DNA from: Erpetoichthys calabaricus
Lineage: Eukaryota > Chordata > Cladistia > Polypteriformes > Polypteridae
Length of the DNA stretch: 64,000 nucleotides
NCBI RefSeq assembly: GCF_900747795.2
Contig: NC_041402.2
Coordinates: 194,604,989-194,668,988 of the forward strand
Reading direction: 5' to 3'
The notes below the pieces were generated by a model. That model searched no databases and had not been told where the DNA came from. It saw nothing but the letters and a program-made list of their open reading frames with translations. Made by a program: the position numbers and the translations under genes. Shown one piece after another: positions 1-12,499 of the stretch (position 1 is its first letter; the number at the start of each line of letters is the position of its first letter).

Positions 1-1764
1 GGTGCTTCATTTTTTTCTGGCTTTCAGACGCATTGTTGTGTGTTGCTCTGCCCCCCCCCCCCCATTGGCCTGAGGGTCCTGTGCGATTGTGTCGAATTTC
101 TTTGTTTGTCAAAAAGATTATAAATTCACTGAAAGTAAATGGTGGACCCCTGTCCGTTGAAACATCCACTGGAAAACCCCCCAGTGAGCAAAAAATGGAC
201 CCCAAAAACTCAATCACAGCTCTGTTCGTGTCTGATCCACCTGGGGTGACTTCGGACCACTTATAGGGAAGGTCATATGGCACAATAAGAAAACGGTGAT
301 GAGGTGGAACACCGCGTCACTCTAGCTGGATGTGACCCTAAGGCTTAACAGGCCACTGAAGTGGCTGCAATGGGGGTCTGGGTAGGGGCATGCAGGGTGG
401 TCTTTGACCAGAGCTTCAATGTCAGTGCCACACAAATTTGTGACATTGCTGATTAACATGAACAATACCCAAATGGCCCTCATGTGCCACAGCCAGGACA
501 CATGCTTGGAACTATGACTGTCATAGTGTGTGTGAGGTTTGGAGGGGGGTAATGAGTACCCAGGAGCCCCCCGCTTCCCTCGAAGCCTGCAATGAAAAGT
601 TTGTATTGGAGAGGAAGGGGTCCACAGAGACTGCTGAAGTAAGGGGGGCCCACAGTGCAGAACTACAGCGCAGAGACCCCGAGTGACACAGCTGTCACTC
701 CAGCAAGTGACTATCATCCTTGACATGATGGAATGGTGTCACCTCAGCAGGCCCCTGAGTGGTCCACCCCTGCCTAAAAGTATACTGAGGGTCTTGCTCC
801 CGGTCAGGGGTGGCATGAAAAGTAAAAAACCTAATAATGATAAGATAACATACGGTACATGTGCCCACTGGTCTGTGCTATACATTTATTTTCTGTAGGA
901 TTTTAATAATTTTGATCATTTTTAAAGTCACAATCGCTGAATTGGCGCATTTCCTGTTCAAATACAGGAGAGAAACGTGAGGTGCGGCAGCGATGACCCT
1001 CACCTCCCTTCGGACTGCGCACACACTGACGGGGTTGATTGGCGCGTGCCTGTCGCTGTCTCTCTGAATGTCGCCGATCTAAGGTGTGCAGGCACGTTTA
1101 TTATACACCCTGACTTTCCACAGTCTGACTAATATCTTTAATGAATATGTGGGACATATTTAGTCTTACTGATCGGACATTAAAAGGCACGAGGCGAGGC
1201 CGACAGTACCGTGATGCCCTGAAGGGGGCGCATGTGAGCTCAACAGGCGCTCTTTGCTGCTGTTGTTCCAATAAGTAAGCGATATCAGAAAGTCACGTGC
1301 ACTGCAGCGGGCCGTTTATTTTTATTTTTTGTTCCGACTGACTGCCAAAATGGAAGATTAAGATTTTTAAAACTAAAGGAAAATAAGGAGGACTTTTATA
1401 AGAAAGTGACGGAGATTTCCGTGGAGAAGTATAGGCGCGTGGACTTCATTTACAAATAAAGGTAAAGACCATAAACGGGTTTCAATTTTATAAAAAATGG
1501 GATCAGACTAAGAAAAAAAAAAAAAAAATCCTATATTTAAAAACTAAAATTTGTCCTTAAATAAAATATTCCTTTTTGTTGAACAGTTTCTATTAAAATT
1601 GATTAAAGCATCTGAATTAAAAGCTTTTAAAAACAACTCAATTAAGGTCAAAATTGAAGTCCGTTTTTTTTTTTTGTACATCTCTCTATACTTTCATTTG
1701 TATGAATGAGTTTATAATGTGGAATTGAAACGGGAAATTTAGAACACGTGGAGGGTGAGGAGCC

Positions 1765-1770
<6 letters not shown>
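1..1770. other. Intergenic stretch without recognised gene
   Basis: I see no coding exon here. The short open frames lack family resemblance. There is a GC-rich stretch around 960-1300 with several CpGs and then AT-rich sequence with A and T runs (about 1510-1680). It may be old interspersed repeat material, but I could not assign a family. Confidence 0.5.

Positions 1771-1817
<47 letters not shown>
1771..1817. repeat. (CT)n microsatellite
   Basis: An uninterrupted CT dinucleotide tract of about 47 bases lies just upstream of the LINE remnant. Confidence 0.95.
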
Positions 1818-1820
<3 letters not shown>

Positions 1821-1849
1821 TTAGTTTAGTTCTTATTTATCAAATCGAT

Positions 1850-3500
1850 TCCAATACGTACAGAGATGTGCTGACAGGACTCCATCATTACACACAGAAG
1901 TGAGATATGGTGTCCCGCAGGGCTCAGGACTGGGACTGTCACTGTTGTCACTTCACAAACTTCCACTGGGCTCTCTCATTAGGACACATCAGGTTAATTT
2001 TCACTCGTACGCAGATGACACCCAGTTCTACTTTTCTTTTAGATCAAATGAAGTTTCTCCGATGTTGTCTTTAATTAGTTGTGTTAGTGAATTAAAGGAG
2101 TGGATGAATGAGAACGACTTGTCTTTAAACACAGATGTTAATTGTTGGAGGGAGTGACGCTGATCACAACAATATTCTGTCATCATTTAACTCACTTGGA
2201 GTCTCCATTCATTTTACTGAATCAGCCCACAATCTCAGAGTTCTCTTTGACTCTAGCAGGTCATTTAAAGCTCACATTACAAAGTTGTCTAAATCAGGTT
2301 TGTTCCATCTTAGAAATGTTGGGAAATTAGGGCTCTTACTAAATAAACAGGATTCTGAGAAATTAATTCCTGCATTTATCTCTAGTAGGATTGACTACTG
2401 CAATGCGGTGTTCACTGGATGTTCAAACTGTTCTTTATACAGCCTCCAGTTAATCCAAAATGCGGCTGCAAGAATTATTACAAGAACTAGAAAATACGAA
2501 CACATAACTCCAGTTCTTAAATCCTTACACTGGCTCCCTGTTAAGTTTAGGGCATATTTCAAAATCCTCCTTTTAACATATAAAGCCTTAAATGGTCGAG
2601 GTCCGGCTTACTTGTCTGAACTTATCATGACTTAAAAACCTGAGCGCACATTAAGATCTCAAGATGCCGGTCTGCTTATGATTCCAAGGGTTAATAAAAT
2701 AACAGTGGGAGGTCGAGCTTTTAGTTACAGGACCCCTAAACTGTGGACTGGTCTGCCTGCTACTATAAGAGATGCAGTTTTCAAATCTCACAACTTCAGT
2801 TTAGCACACCCTGACTAGAGCTGCTGATTAACTGTGCAGACTGCATCTCTGTTGTTAGTCATTAGCACTAAAACATAAGTCACATGAGAGTTAGAATTTG
2901 TTACTAACCCTCACCTATTCTGTTTCTCTTCTCGGTACTCAAATATGGCACTTGGTGCCCACTGCCCACTTTTCAAGTTGTTCTGCCTGCCTAAAGTAAA
3001 GTCATCCCTGATGGAGGATCGCAAGAATCATCGGGTAGAGGGGTCCTGTCATCGGATTGGCTGGCCCAGTGCTGACTCAGCTGTGGAATGGCCAATAGGG
3101 GGAGGCAGCTTGATGGCCAAGGTCTCCAGGACTCTAAACAAATCCAAATCATATTATGGGATATCATCTACTGTTAAATTCTGCTCCATACTTGAACATT
3201 TTTTATTTTATACTGTATTGAGGATTTGTTCTGTTCTGTGTATTGTATTGTATTGTATTGTATTGACCCCTCTTCTTTTTGACACCCACTGCACACCCAG
3301 CCTACCTGGAAAGGGGTCTCTCTTTGAACTGCCTTTCTGGAAGTTTCTTCCATTTTTTCCCTACAAGGGTCTTTTCTTGTCTTCTTAGAGAATCAAGGCT
3401 GGGAGGCTGTCAAGAGGCAGGGCCTGTTAAAGCCTCGTTGCGGCACTTCTTGTGTGATTTTGGGCTCTACACAAATAAATTGCATTGTATTGTATTGTAA
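1850..3500 (+). mobile_element. L2-type LINE, 5'-truncated copy with 3' tail
   Basis: A non-LTR retrotransposon remnant. Reverse transcriptase motifs are readable: YGVPQGSGLG at about 1906-1935 and YADDTQFY at about 2010-2033. They are followed by the C-terminal region of L2/CR1-group elements (NAAARIITRTRKYEHITPVL, then LHWLPVKFRAYFKILLLTYK), around 2455-2580. Coding is broken: a frame change near 2140 and a stop at 2633, after which family-like sequence continues to about 2800. The 3' part (3150-3500) is a typical fish L2 3' region ending in ATTGT-type pentamer repeats. A reverse-strand copy of that 3' region sits at 56.3-56.7 kb. L2 clade is my assignment from memory of the family. Confidence 0.8.
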
Positions 3501-3510
3501 TGTATTGTAC

Positions 3511-3646
3511 TAGTCCTGTGGTGGGTTGGCACCCTGCCCGGGATTGGTTCCTGCCTTGTGCCCTGTGTTGGCTGGGATTGGCTCCAGCAGACCCCCGTGA
3601 CCCTGTGTTCGGATTCAGCGGGTTAGAAAATGGATGGATGGATGGA
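3511..3646 (+). mobile_element. SINE 3' segment (tRNA/V-SINE-type tail)
   Basis: This is the 3' part of a fish SINE (GTGGGTTGGCACCCTGCCC start, CAGCGGGTTAGAAAATGG end, then a GGAT repeat tail). It sits inside the microsatellite tail of the L2 LINE and is flanked by the 10-base target duplication TGTATTGTAC at 3501-3510 and 3647-3656. The insertion is therefore younger than the LINE. The 5' tRNA head is absent. Confidence 0.85.
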
Positions 3647-3656
3647 TGTATTGTAC

Positions 3657-4289
3657 GAGCTCCTGAACTGTGAGACAGCGTGGCCCCCCAGCGCAGCCGC
3701 AGATGCACCACAAGTGACTCAAATTGCGCTCCTCGGCACAAAGCGAGCGCTGCTGCCCTCTAGCGGTGAGTGAAGCGGCTGCCTGTCTTAAAGCAGCACT
3801 TCGTGTTCTTTAAGCGACGTGTCGCCGTACTTGGAGTAACTCCGGATCGCTGCTGCCTGTATGTATTAGAATGCCAAGGTCTGCCCGTCTGCCACTCTGG
3901 AACATTCATCTTGGTGATCACCGAAAGCTTATAGGACCTTTTGATTTTTTTTTTTAAGATAAAAACGCCACTGACAAACCGTGGCCGAGGTGGTCCACAA
4001 CCACACGCGCACACAGACATAAGAATCACACAGTTTGAGATCAGGAGATGATCGAACAGGGCAAAGGAGTGAAGACAGCAGGAGCCACCCGTCCGTCCAT
4101 TCGTTCTTCCATTCATCCGCACTGGTCAGGTTTCTGCTTCACCTCAGCGTTTTCATTCCCGATTCATACGACTGTTTGCTTCCTGGGCTTCCCCTTAACG
4201 TCCAGCGGGTGTCTTTGCGTGCGACATTCACTCTTCCGTTGAAAGAATTAGGCAGGGTCAGTTTCATCACCGCCTGTGAGGTGGCAGGG
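3657..4289. other. Unassigned intergenic sequence
   Basis: No exon or repeat family recognised. A T-run at about 3946-3956 and a GC-richer first 150 bases are the only visible features. Confidence 0.4.
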
Positions 4290-4470
4290 AGCTGCAGCAC
4301 ATCCTGGCAGCCCTGAGAACACAGCAGGGACCAACCGTGGACGGGATGCCAGGATATCGTTGGTCAAAGTCCTGCCAGCTGAGCCAATTCAGCCAAGAGA
4401 GAAACGCCCAACTGAGACACGGGGAGAACATACTGACCACACATGCGCAGTCGCTAACCCAAGACACCAC
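4290..4470 (-). mobile_element. Diverged SINE fragment
   Basis: On the minus strand the sequence reads TATGTTCTCCCCGTGTC, the core of the V-SINE-type family, followed by poorly matching tail sequence. It looks like an old copy. Confidence 0.4.
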
Positions 4471-5412
4471 AAACCCCTGCTGCTTTTTCTCAGCTTATTG
4501 GAGCTGGAGAAACGTGTGGGAAAATGGATGGTGGGAGAATGGAGGGCAAATATACTCAACCCTGGGACATAGTTCAGTGCACCCCAATGATGATGTAGGA
4601 CCACCCCAAAAAAAAAGATGTCCTTCCATAACACCCTGACACAGATGAGGCTGTTAAACCTCACAGGGGCCAAAGAGATCAGCAAAGCATAGACCAGTGG
4701 AAGGAGACATCTCACTGGCAAAGTCTGCCATGGCCCCCAACAGAAAACCCGAGTTCCTCGTTGAGCCTTTCACAAGGCTGTTGGCACAAATCATATCGCC
4801 ACCTGCTTGCCAGTGCTACAGCTACAGATGCACGTTTGTCACTGTCAACACATGCAAGATGGCCTCCATAGAATGTCACATCACTAGCATGGGACATAGT
4901 GACTTCTGACCGTCACTTCCATTCTTCCCATTGGGTGATCCTCTACAGCAGCGCCCCCCAATACCTGGGTGTCCTCTCTGCTGTGCACAGCAGGTTAAGT
5001 AAGCACTGAGTGCACAGGCTGGCATGCACTTTGATTGGCTCCCCTTAGTGTCTGCGGCTTAACACTTTGACTCCTGGCCAGTCGCGGAAGTTTAACACCG
5101 CCCACACCCCATTATGGGGGAACAGGGCCATCTCTATGGCGCCAGCACCACCTGCTGGTCATAGCGCTCAATGACATGACACACACTACACGGCCTCTGT
5201 AAGGATAACGCAAGAGTGGCGAGACAAACGTCAAAGCAGACAAGCAGCTTCTGGGGCCGACATGGACACGGGGACAACGAGATACCAAAGAGCAAGTGGG
5301 CAGACACCCTAATGGTCAATGATGAAGACGAAGCGGATGGACACCCTACTGGTCAGTGGTGAGCATCAAGTGGACGGATTTTCGAATGGGACTTCAAAAC
5401 GATTGTTTATGC
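4471..5412. other. Unassigned intergenic sequence
   Basis: No gene or clear repeat seen. The open frames here are short and without family resemblance. Confidence 0.4.
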
Positions 5413-5417
5413 TCACA

Positions 5418-5475
<58 letters not shown>

Positions 5476-5487
5476 GCGCCTTTCACA

Positions 5488-5526
<39 letters not shown>

Positions 5527-5541
5527 ATAGCGCCTTTCACA

Positions 5542-5599
<58 letters not shown>

Positions 5600-5611
5600 G
5601 CGCCTTTCACA

Positions 5612-5674
<63 letters not shown>

Positions 5675-5692
5675 TATATAGTGCCTTTCACA

Positions 5693-5756
<64 letters not shown>

Positions 5757-5778
5757 CATCTATATAGCACCTTTCACA

Positions 5779-5848
<70 letters not shown>

Positions 5849-5860
5849 GCGCCTTTCACA

Positions 5861-5923
<63 letters not shown>

Positions 5924-5938
5924 ATAGCGCCTTTTACA

Positions 5939-5997
<59 letters not shown>

Positions 5998-6012
5998 ATA
6001 GCGCCTTTCACA

Positions 6013-6075
<63 letters not shown>

Positions 6076-6090
6076 ATAGTGCCTTTCACA

Positions 6091-6157
<67 letters not shown>

Positions 6158-6172
6158 ATAGCACCTTTCACA

Positions 6173-6227
<55 letters not shown>

Positions 6228-6242
6228 ATAGCGCCTTTCACA

Positions 6243-6297
<55 letters not shown>

Positions 6298-6320
6298 TTA
6301 TATATATAGCACCTTTCACA

Positions 6321-6395
<75 letters not shown>

Positions 6396-6418
6396 TTATA
6401 TATATAGCACCTTTCACA

Positions 6419-6501
<83 letters not shown>

Positions 6502-6516
6502 ATAGCGCCTTTCACA

Positions 6517-6591
<75 letters not shown>

Positions 6592-6607
6592 ATAGCGCCT
6601 TTCACAC

Positions 6608-6683
<76 letters not shown>
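5413..6683. repeat. TATC tetranucleotide array with embedded GCGCCTTTCACA core
   Basis: About 15 blocks of (TATC)n, each 35-95 bases long, are separated by the core TATATAGCGCCTTTCACA, with variants such as AGCACC, AGTGCC and CTTTTACA. The core in reverse is TGTGAAAGGCGCTATATA, the same word that punctuates the GACA/GATA array at 36.6-39.4 kb. Blocks near the right end are longest, and some carry a TATTTATATATA variant. The array stops at TGTGTGTG just before a Helitron end. Confidence 0.95.
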
Positions 6684-6696
6684 GTGTGTGTGTGTA

Positions 6697-7191
6697 CTAG
6701 GGGGCTTTGCCCCCTCCTCTCTTCGCTCGCTCTCCCCCGTGCCTGCGCTACGCGTTAGCCGCTCTTTGAAGTTTTTTCGCTCGCGTATCGTCTATTGATG
6801 CGCATTTAACCAACTTGCCGTGTAACCGATCAACAATTTTCGCGTTAATTCGTTTGACTTAACCGTTTCTCGGTGCTAGGATTTCCCGTGTACTCATGTT
6901 TTATGTTAATAACCCTGAAATTCTTCAGTAAGATTTGGATATAATAAATCTTCTTTTATTAGGAACTTAAATGTGAGGAAAACGTTAAAATTTATAAGAG
7001 CTGAGAGCACAGAAATCATGTCTGTCAAAAGCATTCACACCAATGAGAGGTGAGCGGATCGTGAGAGGGCGTGGTTTGAGAGGAGGGCGGGACTTAAAAA
7101 CATCTCGTGGCCAAAGTCTCATTTGGCGGGACTTGAAAAAATCTTCCAAAAAGTCTCGTCACGTCACAGGATTTTTTATATAATAGAGAGA
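6697..7191 (-). mobile_element. Non-autonomous Helitron
   Basis: Read on the minus strand, it starts TCTCTCTATTATATAAAA (near 7191) and ends with the hairpin GGGGGCAAAGCCCCC overlapping a terminal CTAG, followed by T, at 6697. TC start, 3' hairpin and CTAG|T end are Helitron hallmarks. The first ~330 bases closely match the start of the Helitron at 51983-53661. No coding sequence remains. Its 3' end abuts the TATC array. Confidence 0.85.
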
Positions 7192-7335
7192 GTGCCAATT
7201 AGTGCCAGTCAGACTCTTGGGAAGTTGTGCCAATCTGACCCTTGGGAAATTTTGTGTACTTGTGCCAGTTACTTTTAGGGTGAAGTGCCAATTTGTGCCA
7301 GTCAGACTCATAGGAAATTGTCCTTGCTGTCTACA
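7192..7335 (+). repeat. Degenerate minisatellite copies (GTGCCAGT type)
   Basis: About two degenerate copies of the ~69 bp unit found in pure form at 9230-9795 (TTGTGCCAGTCAGACTC and ACTTTTAGGGTGAAGTGCCA). Confidence 0.7.
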
Positions 7336-7618
7336 TCTGTCAGATATGTGTTACAGCAGCGTTTCTAAACCTTTAAGTATTTGTGACCCAAGTTTTTATA
7401 ACAGTTTTAATTGTGCCCCCCTTAACGTTTTTTTGAAACCCTAATAAAATGTATTCCTATATTTTTTGCTGCTGATACACCGCTACAAGTTTAAAATTTC
7501 CTTACGAATAGTGAAATTACGCCACATATGGTAACATTTGTGCGTGGGACTCGCTCCACAATTTGAGAACCGCTGTGTCACAGTGTCTTAATATGCCAGT
7601 CTAACTTGTGGAAGATTC
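7336..7618. other. Unassigned intergenic sequence
   Basis: No recognised exon or repeat family; AT-rich around 7440-7500. Confidence 0.35.
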
Positions 7619-7619
7619 T

Positions 7620-7990
7620 GCCAGTCTGACTCCAGGGATGCTGTACCCGCTTGGACTTGCCTTGGTTGCACAAGGGGCGGGGCCACCTGCCAGTCACCAC
7701 CAGGATTGGCCCTCTGCCCTGTTTAAGGGAGGCCCTCCCACAGTTCTTGGCGGTTCATTGAATGCGCTGTAGTTGTGGAGCGTTTCTTGTGCTCAGGTGC
7801 ACCTTTGCTATTGTGTTGTGAATTCCTGGATTTTTGAACCCGGGCTCTGTTTTGACCGCAGCTTTTGAATTCTGTTTATGGAGTTTTCCGGCAATTCCTT
7901 GTGATCTTCTGTGCTTCACGTGTTGCACAGCCTTTTGGAAAATAAAACCTTTTATTTAATTGAGATTCTGCAAGGCCTTTTTGGTTTCTA
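7620..7990 (+). mobile_element. LTR-like interspersed repeat, unclassified
   Basis: A promoter-like layout: a GC box (GGGGCGGGGCC) at about 7674, a TTTAAG TATA-like site near 7720, and about 220 bases later AATAAAA polyadenylation-type signals around 7940. That spacing resembles an old solo LTR. No internal genes and no second copy are visible in the window, so the class is uncertain. Confidence 0.3.
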
Positions 7991-8189
7991 GTTGCAGTTT
8001 TTCATGGTGTCCCCCCCACAGTTGTCAACCTTGGAAAGTGTTTCGGTATCCATGCTTTGGAACTCCCCAGTTTGAAGACAACTGGGTTCTTTTGCCATTT
8101 TCTGTCCTGTAAAAATAAACTCCTAGGATTTTTATACAAGGCTTGTTAGCTGAGGGTCCACAAGGGGCACCTCTCGTCCCCTTCCGTTT

Positions 8190-8615
8190 ACTAATCTACA
8201 TCATGACAGACTTACTCCGATTATATGTGGAACCTGTGGCCTCCTGTAAAATCTCAAAGATCAAGAAATAAATGTTGACATATCCATCAGCCTCACTCCT
8301 GCGCTTGTGGCTGAGACTGGGCCTCCAGTATCCTCCCTTTCACTGGTCTCCTCTGCTACTGGTTCTATAGACATAGCATACAACAAAGGGGAGAGCGGGC
8401 AGCGTTGGCGCACTCCTCTGCCTTGTGCTGTCCATCTGCTAAATGGATGTTACTTCCCACACCCTTGCTCTTAACCTCCCAATGTCTTGACTCCCAAAAC
8501 CAAACTTTTCCACCACCCTGAACAGGAACTTCACTCGATCAAACGCCTTTTCCTGATCAAGATTAGTCACGTTCCTGTCTTCTACCCAGTCGATGACACC
8601 TCTCACCACCTCCAA
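8190..8615 (-). mobile_element. L1/Tx1-clade LINE reverse transcriptase remnant
   Basis: On the minus strand the translated sequence contains LDQEKAFDRV (at about 8525-8560), the L1/Tx1-type palm motif, followed by a decayed stretch that still suggests PLLYAMSIEPVAEE. Frames are broken by several indels, so no long open frame survives. The clade is inferred from the DQEKAFDRV wording. Confidence 0.6.
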
Positions 8616-8938
8616 ATTCCAAGTTTGCTCCTGATTTATGACTTCATGCCTTCTTTACAACGTGGCCCTGTCCTAACAAAACTCCTCTCTGCTCTCCTTG
8701 TGACCAGAGACGTGCAGCGTGGAAAACAAAATACAGAGGGATATGGAGAAGTGGGGATTTGCAGCAGCCAAGGAGACACGGAGGGGCTTCTGGATACTGG
8801 GAATGGGACTTTAATGGGAATTGATGGGACACCAAAATGTGTGAGTAGTATGGAGGTTTGGTCCAGTGATTTAGAGGGATCAGGGTTTTGGTTAAGAGAT
8901 GGAAGCTGTGCCCACCTCGACTGGCCTGACTATACACC
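8616..8938. other. Unassigned sequence
   Basis: A 157-codon open frame extends from 8487 across here, but it is antisense to the LINE remnant and then passes through sequence with no family resemblance. I see no gene. Confidence 0.4.
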
Positions 8939-10205
8939 GTGGCATCTTGTGCCAGTCTGACTTTTGGAGAAGTGTGTCTGCTTGTGCCAACTAGTTTTAG
9001 GATACAGTGCCAACATATGCCAGTCAGACTCTTGGGAAATTGTGCCTGCTGTCTGTGTATGTCAGATACAGGTCATAGTGCCAACTTGTTCAAGTGTGGA
9101 TTGAGGGAGCTTGTGCCATATTGTGCCAGTCTCACTCTAGAGATATTGGGCTGTCTTTCCAGTCAGTTGTAGTGCAAAATGTCTGATTGTGCCAATCAGT
9201 TTCAGGGTACATTTTCAGTTTGTGTCAATCATATCCTTGGGAAATTGCGTGTACTTGCACCAGTTACTTTTAGAGTGAAGCACCAACTTGTGCCAGTCAG
9301 ACTATTTGGAAATTGTGTGTACTTGTGCCAGTTATTTTTAAGGTGAATTGCCAGCTTGTGCCAGTCAGACTCCTGGGAAATTGTGTGTATTTGTGCCAGT
9401 TACTTTTAGAGTGAAGTACCAACTTGTGCCAGTCAGACTATTTGGAAATCGTGTGTACTTGTGACAGTTACTTTTAGGGTAAAGTGCCAGCATGTGCCAG
9501 TCAGACTCTTGGAAAATTGTGTGTACTTGTGCCAGCTACTTTTAGGGTGAATTGCCAACTTGTGCCAATCAGACTCTTGGGAAATTGTGTGTACTTGTTC
9601 CAGTTACTTTTAGGGTGAAGTGCCAACTTGTGCCAGTCAGACTCCTGGGAAATTGTGTGTACTTTTTCCAGTTACTTTTAGGGTGAATTGCCAACTTGTG
9701 CCAGTCAGACTCCTGGGAAATTGTGTGTACTTGTGCCAGTTACTTTTAGGGTGAAGTGCCAACTTATGCCTATCAGACTCTTGGGAAATTGTCCCTGCTC
9801 TCTCTGTCAGTCATATATGGGTTACAGTACCATCTGGTATAGTGACATCTTCTGTCAGTTTGACTTGTGAGTTTTGCCTGCTTGTGCCAGTCACATACAG
9901 GGTACAATGCTTTCTTATGCCACTGTGACTTGTGGGAACTTGTGCCATCTTATGCCAATCTCATTATTGATACATTTGGCCATCTTTTCAGTCAGTTGTA
10001 GAATATGATGTCTGCTTGTGCCAGTCTGACTCCAGGGATGCTGTGCCCACTTGGGTTGGCCTGATTCTCTATAGACTATGGCAAATTGTGCCAGTCTGAC
10101 TCTTGCAGAATTCTGTCTGTTTGTGTCACTTGATTTCAGGATGCAGTGCCTGCATATGCCAGGCTGATTCTTGGGAAGTTATGCCATCTTGTGCCACTTA
10201 CTTAA
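8939..10205 (+). repeat. ~69 bp minisatellite
   Basis: The unit reads roughly TTGGGAAATTGTGTGTACTT, GTGCCAGTTACTTTTAGGGT, GAAGTGCCAACTTGTGCCAG, TCAGACTC. About eight good copies lie at 9230-9795, and degenerate copies extend to both sides (8939-9230 and 9795-10205). The word GTGCCAGT recurs many times per kb. A related, more degenerate tract lies at 15.99-16.83 kb. Apparent open frames here are by-products of the repeat. Confidence 0.85.
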
Positions 10206-10555
10206 GGACATCTACCATCAGCACTAAGTTTAAATTGTGGAACATCAAAAGCTTTAATAGGATAAATTCAATAAATTCAGTAAAAATAAAAGCTTCTTCA
10301 CTTTATTGGCAATCTGCTGGGTATCATTCAGTTTTTTTTTTTGTTTGTTTCCCGTCAATCAGCTTTTCAAATGCGGACAACAAACAGTAACAGTAAGAAT
10401 TTCGTCACCCAGCTGTAAAAAGTAAACCTGCGAAGGACAAAAGCTTGTGTTTCGACAGAACTCTGAGTGGCTGGGGACGCTGTCCAGTTTCAAGGGGACT
10501 GTCGCAGAATCAAAGACTTCCCAGCTCCGACTTTATTGATTGACGTGTTTATTTG
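10206..10555. other. Unassigned sequence upstream of promoter-like island
   Basis: No gene or clear repeat. It contains a T-run at about 10331-10340. Confidence 0.35.
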
Positions 10556-10559
10556 TTTT

Positions 10560-10990
10560 ACTTATTTATTTTCCTTGATGACTGTTATGACGTGCCAATC
10601 AAATCAGCCCTCCCACTAGCTTGACAGGCAACGTGTCAGGGGGCGGGGTTACGGGCTGATTGAGCCAATGGCGTTCAAGCTCGAAGATCACGTGCCACAC
10701 AGCTCAAACGTTTACGGCAATTTTATTTAAAATAAAGATAATATAATTAACATTTGAAGTCAAAATAACTTATATAAACAAATACATAATAATAAAAATA
10801 TTTCAAAACACCCTTTGTAGCGAATCGGTCTCCCTAAAATGAAGGGTGAACTTTTGCTGAACTGAGTTGCTATGGCGCATGTGCAGAAAGTGACCATTGC
10901 GCAAGCTCAGTGGGGGCTGTCTCGACGTCCGTGAAGGCACTGCTTAAATGTGACAAAAGTTTGCGGAGCGAGAACTGGCCAACCTCACTC
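10560..10990 (+). promoter_or_regulatory. Promoter-like island, candidate SLC31A1 promoter
   Basis: The sequence carries a CCAAT-type site (GTGCCAATCAAATC, about 10594), a GC box (GGGGGCGGGG, about 10638), a second CCAAT (GAGCCAATGG, about 10663), an E-box (TCACGTGCC, about 10688) and two NRF1-like sites (GCGCATGTGC about 10875, TTGCGCAAGC about 10897). CpG content rises from here to about 11350. It lies on the correct side of SLC31A1 and no other gene start is visible. The link to SLC31A1 is inferred. Confidence 0.5.
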
Positions 10991-11085
10991 GGCAGCGGTG
11001 GAGAGCCTTGAAGTGTACACCGGAGCAGCGTGCGTGTTCGTCGGAGCAGCGGAGGGAGACACCGGCAGCCTCGCACAGAAGTTGG
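10990..11085 (+). other. SLC31A1: Putative 5' untranslated exon of SLC31A1
   Basis: A CpG-rich stretch ends in the splice-donor-like G|GTACGT at 11085/11086. Its join to the acceptor at 23929/23930 is a guess from position and orientation. The left end is arbitrary. Confidence 0.3.
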
Positions 11086-11099
11086 GTACGTGTGCCCGC

Positions 11100-12260
11100 A
11101 GGATGCGCTGAATGGCGTCTCGGTTTACTTCAGCTTGCCGCTCGTTGCCCCTGAAACCGCCGGAGTTGACCACTGAGCGCGAGACACATGGAGGGGCCGG
11201 AGAGGAGAGGAGGTGAGGTGATGTGATCCGTCTGGTGATGGCGGTGCAAGTGACCCTTTGACTCTGGTGGTCGCCGTGTCCTTGAATGTGAAGTTCGGGG
11301 TTGCCGGTGCGTTGCGCTTGTCCGACCGTCCGTTTGCCTCAATTGGTGGGTTGAATTCAAAAGATCTTCACCGTCTGTACGCTTACAGAAGTAATGAGAA
11401 GTCCACAAAGATCTCTCTGTTCGCCTGCATGGTCACCGGGTGGGCCTTTGGCTCCGCGCTGCCGCTTGTTTAGTTCCTTATTGTATTTTTGATTTTTTTT
11501 CCCTAATGCCGGTGTTTGAAGAGGTCACCCGGGCCGGTCACTGTCCCAGTTTGTACCCTCATCCTACCGACGTGTAGCTTACACTGATTGATGACCCTGA
11601 ACCGGGCGGCTGTCTTTGAGGGGACCCTCTGGTGGTCCTGATTTGTCAGGTTTGGTCAGCGCAGATTCTGAGAATTTGATTTGTCACCCTCGATAAATAA
11701 ATGTGATTATAACAAACTCCCGTCCAGTATACACCAGAATGACGTTGCCCTCCCAGTAAGGCGCTGTACAGGCGTGCTGTGGTTGGTAGGAAGGAGCGGC
11801 CAGTCGCGTTTCTGGACTCGCTTGTGCTGATTGATTTTGTTGGCTGAAAGTCCTCCTCGCTGCTGGGGTGTCACAGAGAGGACGTGTGGCGTTGTCTATA
11901 ATGGCACTCGGGTTTGTCTTCATTCTCGGATCATCAGCCACCTCCAGCAGGTCCAGAGGATGATGCCCCATAATGAAGCCCACCATTTGAATTAGCTTGT
12001 TGATTTAGTGGGCCCCTCTTCAGGTGATGTGACCTGACCAGCCCAGCCCAGCCCACCACACTGGCCGTCACAGACTTGTAGAATATGTAGAGGAGGTCAT
12101 CGTCACCCTCATTAAACAAGTGTTTGTCACCTAACCAAAAAAAAAGAGCCTTCTCTACTCCGGCCTGTCACTGATGTGGACCCCACCAAGTACTTGTGGC
12201 AGTGCCCTCCCTGGAGAGTGACCAGGCTTCGAGGCTCTTCGATACGTCAGAAGTCCGTAA
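11100..12260. other. Unassigned sequence, probably first intron of SLC31A1
   Basis: The first 250 bases remain CpG-rich. After that I see no exon or repeat family. Confidence 0.4.
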
Positions 12261-12261
12261 C

Positions 12262-12470
12262 CATTCGGGACATAAGAAGTTTGACAAACAAGAGGAGGCC
12301 ATTCAGTCCTTTTGGTCACTTGTTTGTTTAGCTCAGCTGTCCCAACGTCCCGTCCAGATGCTTCCTGAAGGTTCTCAGGGCATCTGCTTCCACTTCTATG
12401 TCTCGCTGGTGTGTTCAGATTCTTTGTGTAAAGATGTGCTTCAGCCCAGGCTTTGGTCTCGTCACAGCTG
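12262..12470 (+). mobile_element. Ancient interspersed repeat (LINE-like)
   Basis: It starts ACATAAGAAGTTTGACAAAC and continues with GAGGAGGCCATTCAGTCC and a later TTTGTGTAAAGATGTGCTTC. This word order belongs to a family widespread in fish genomes that I recall as part of a CR1/L2-type LINE. The copy is diverged. Confidence 0.5.
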
Positions 12471-12499
12471 GGCTACTGCAACCCTCTGCTGTGCCACCT

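Noticed and set aside
5356-6231. 291-codon open frame of repeated SIYLSIYL
   Set aside because: It is simply the translation of (TATC)n, open in every frame, with no other support.
1-11000. Search for FKBP15 on the minus strand, expected next to SLC31A1
   Set aside because: I found no exon resembling its N-terminal region. It may lie beyond the left edge or be absent.
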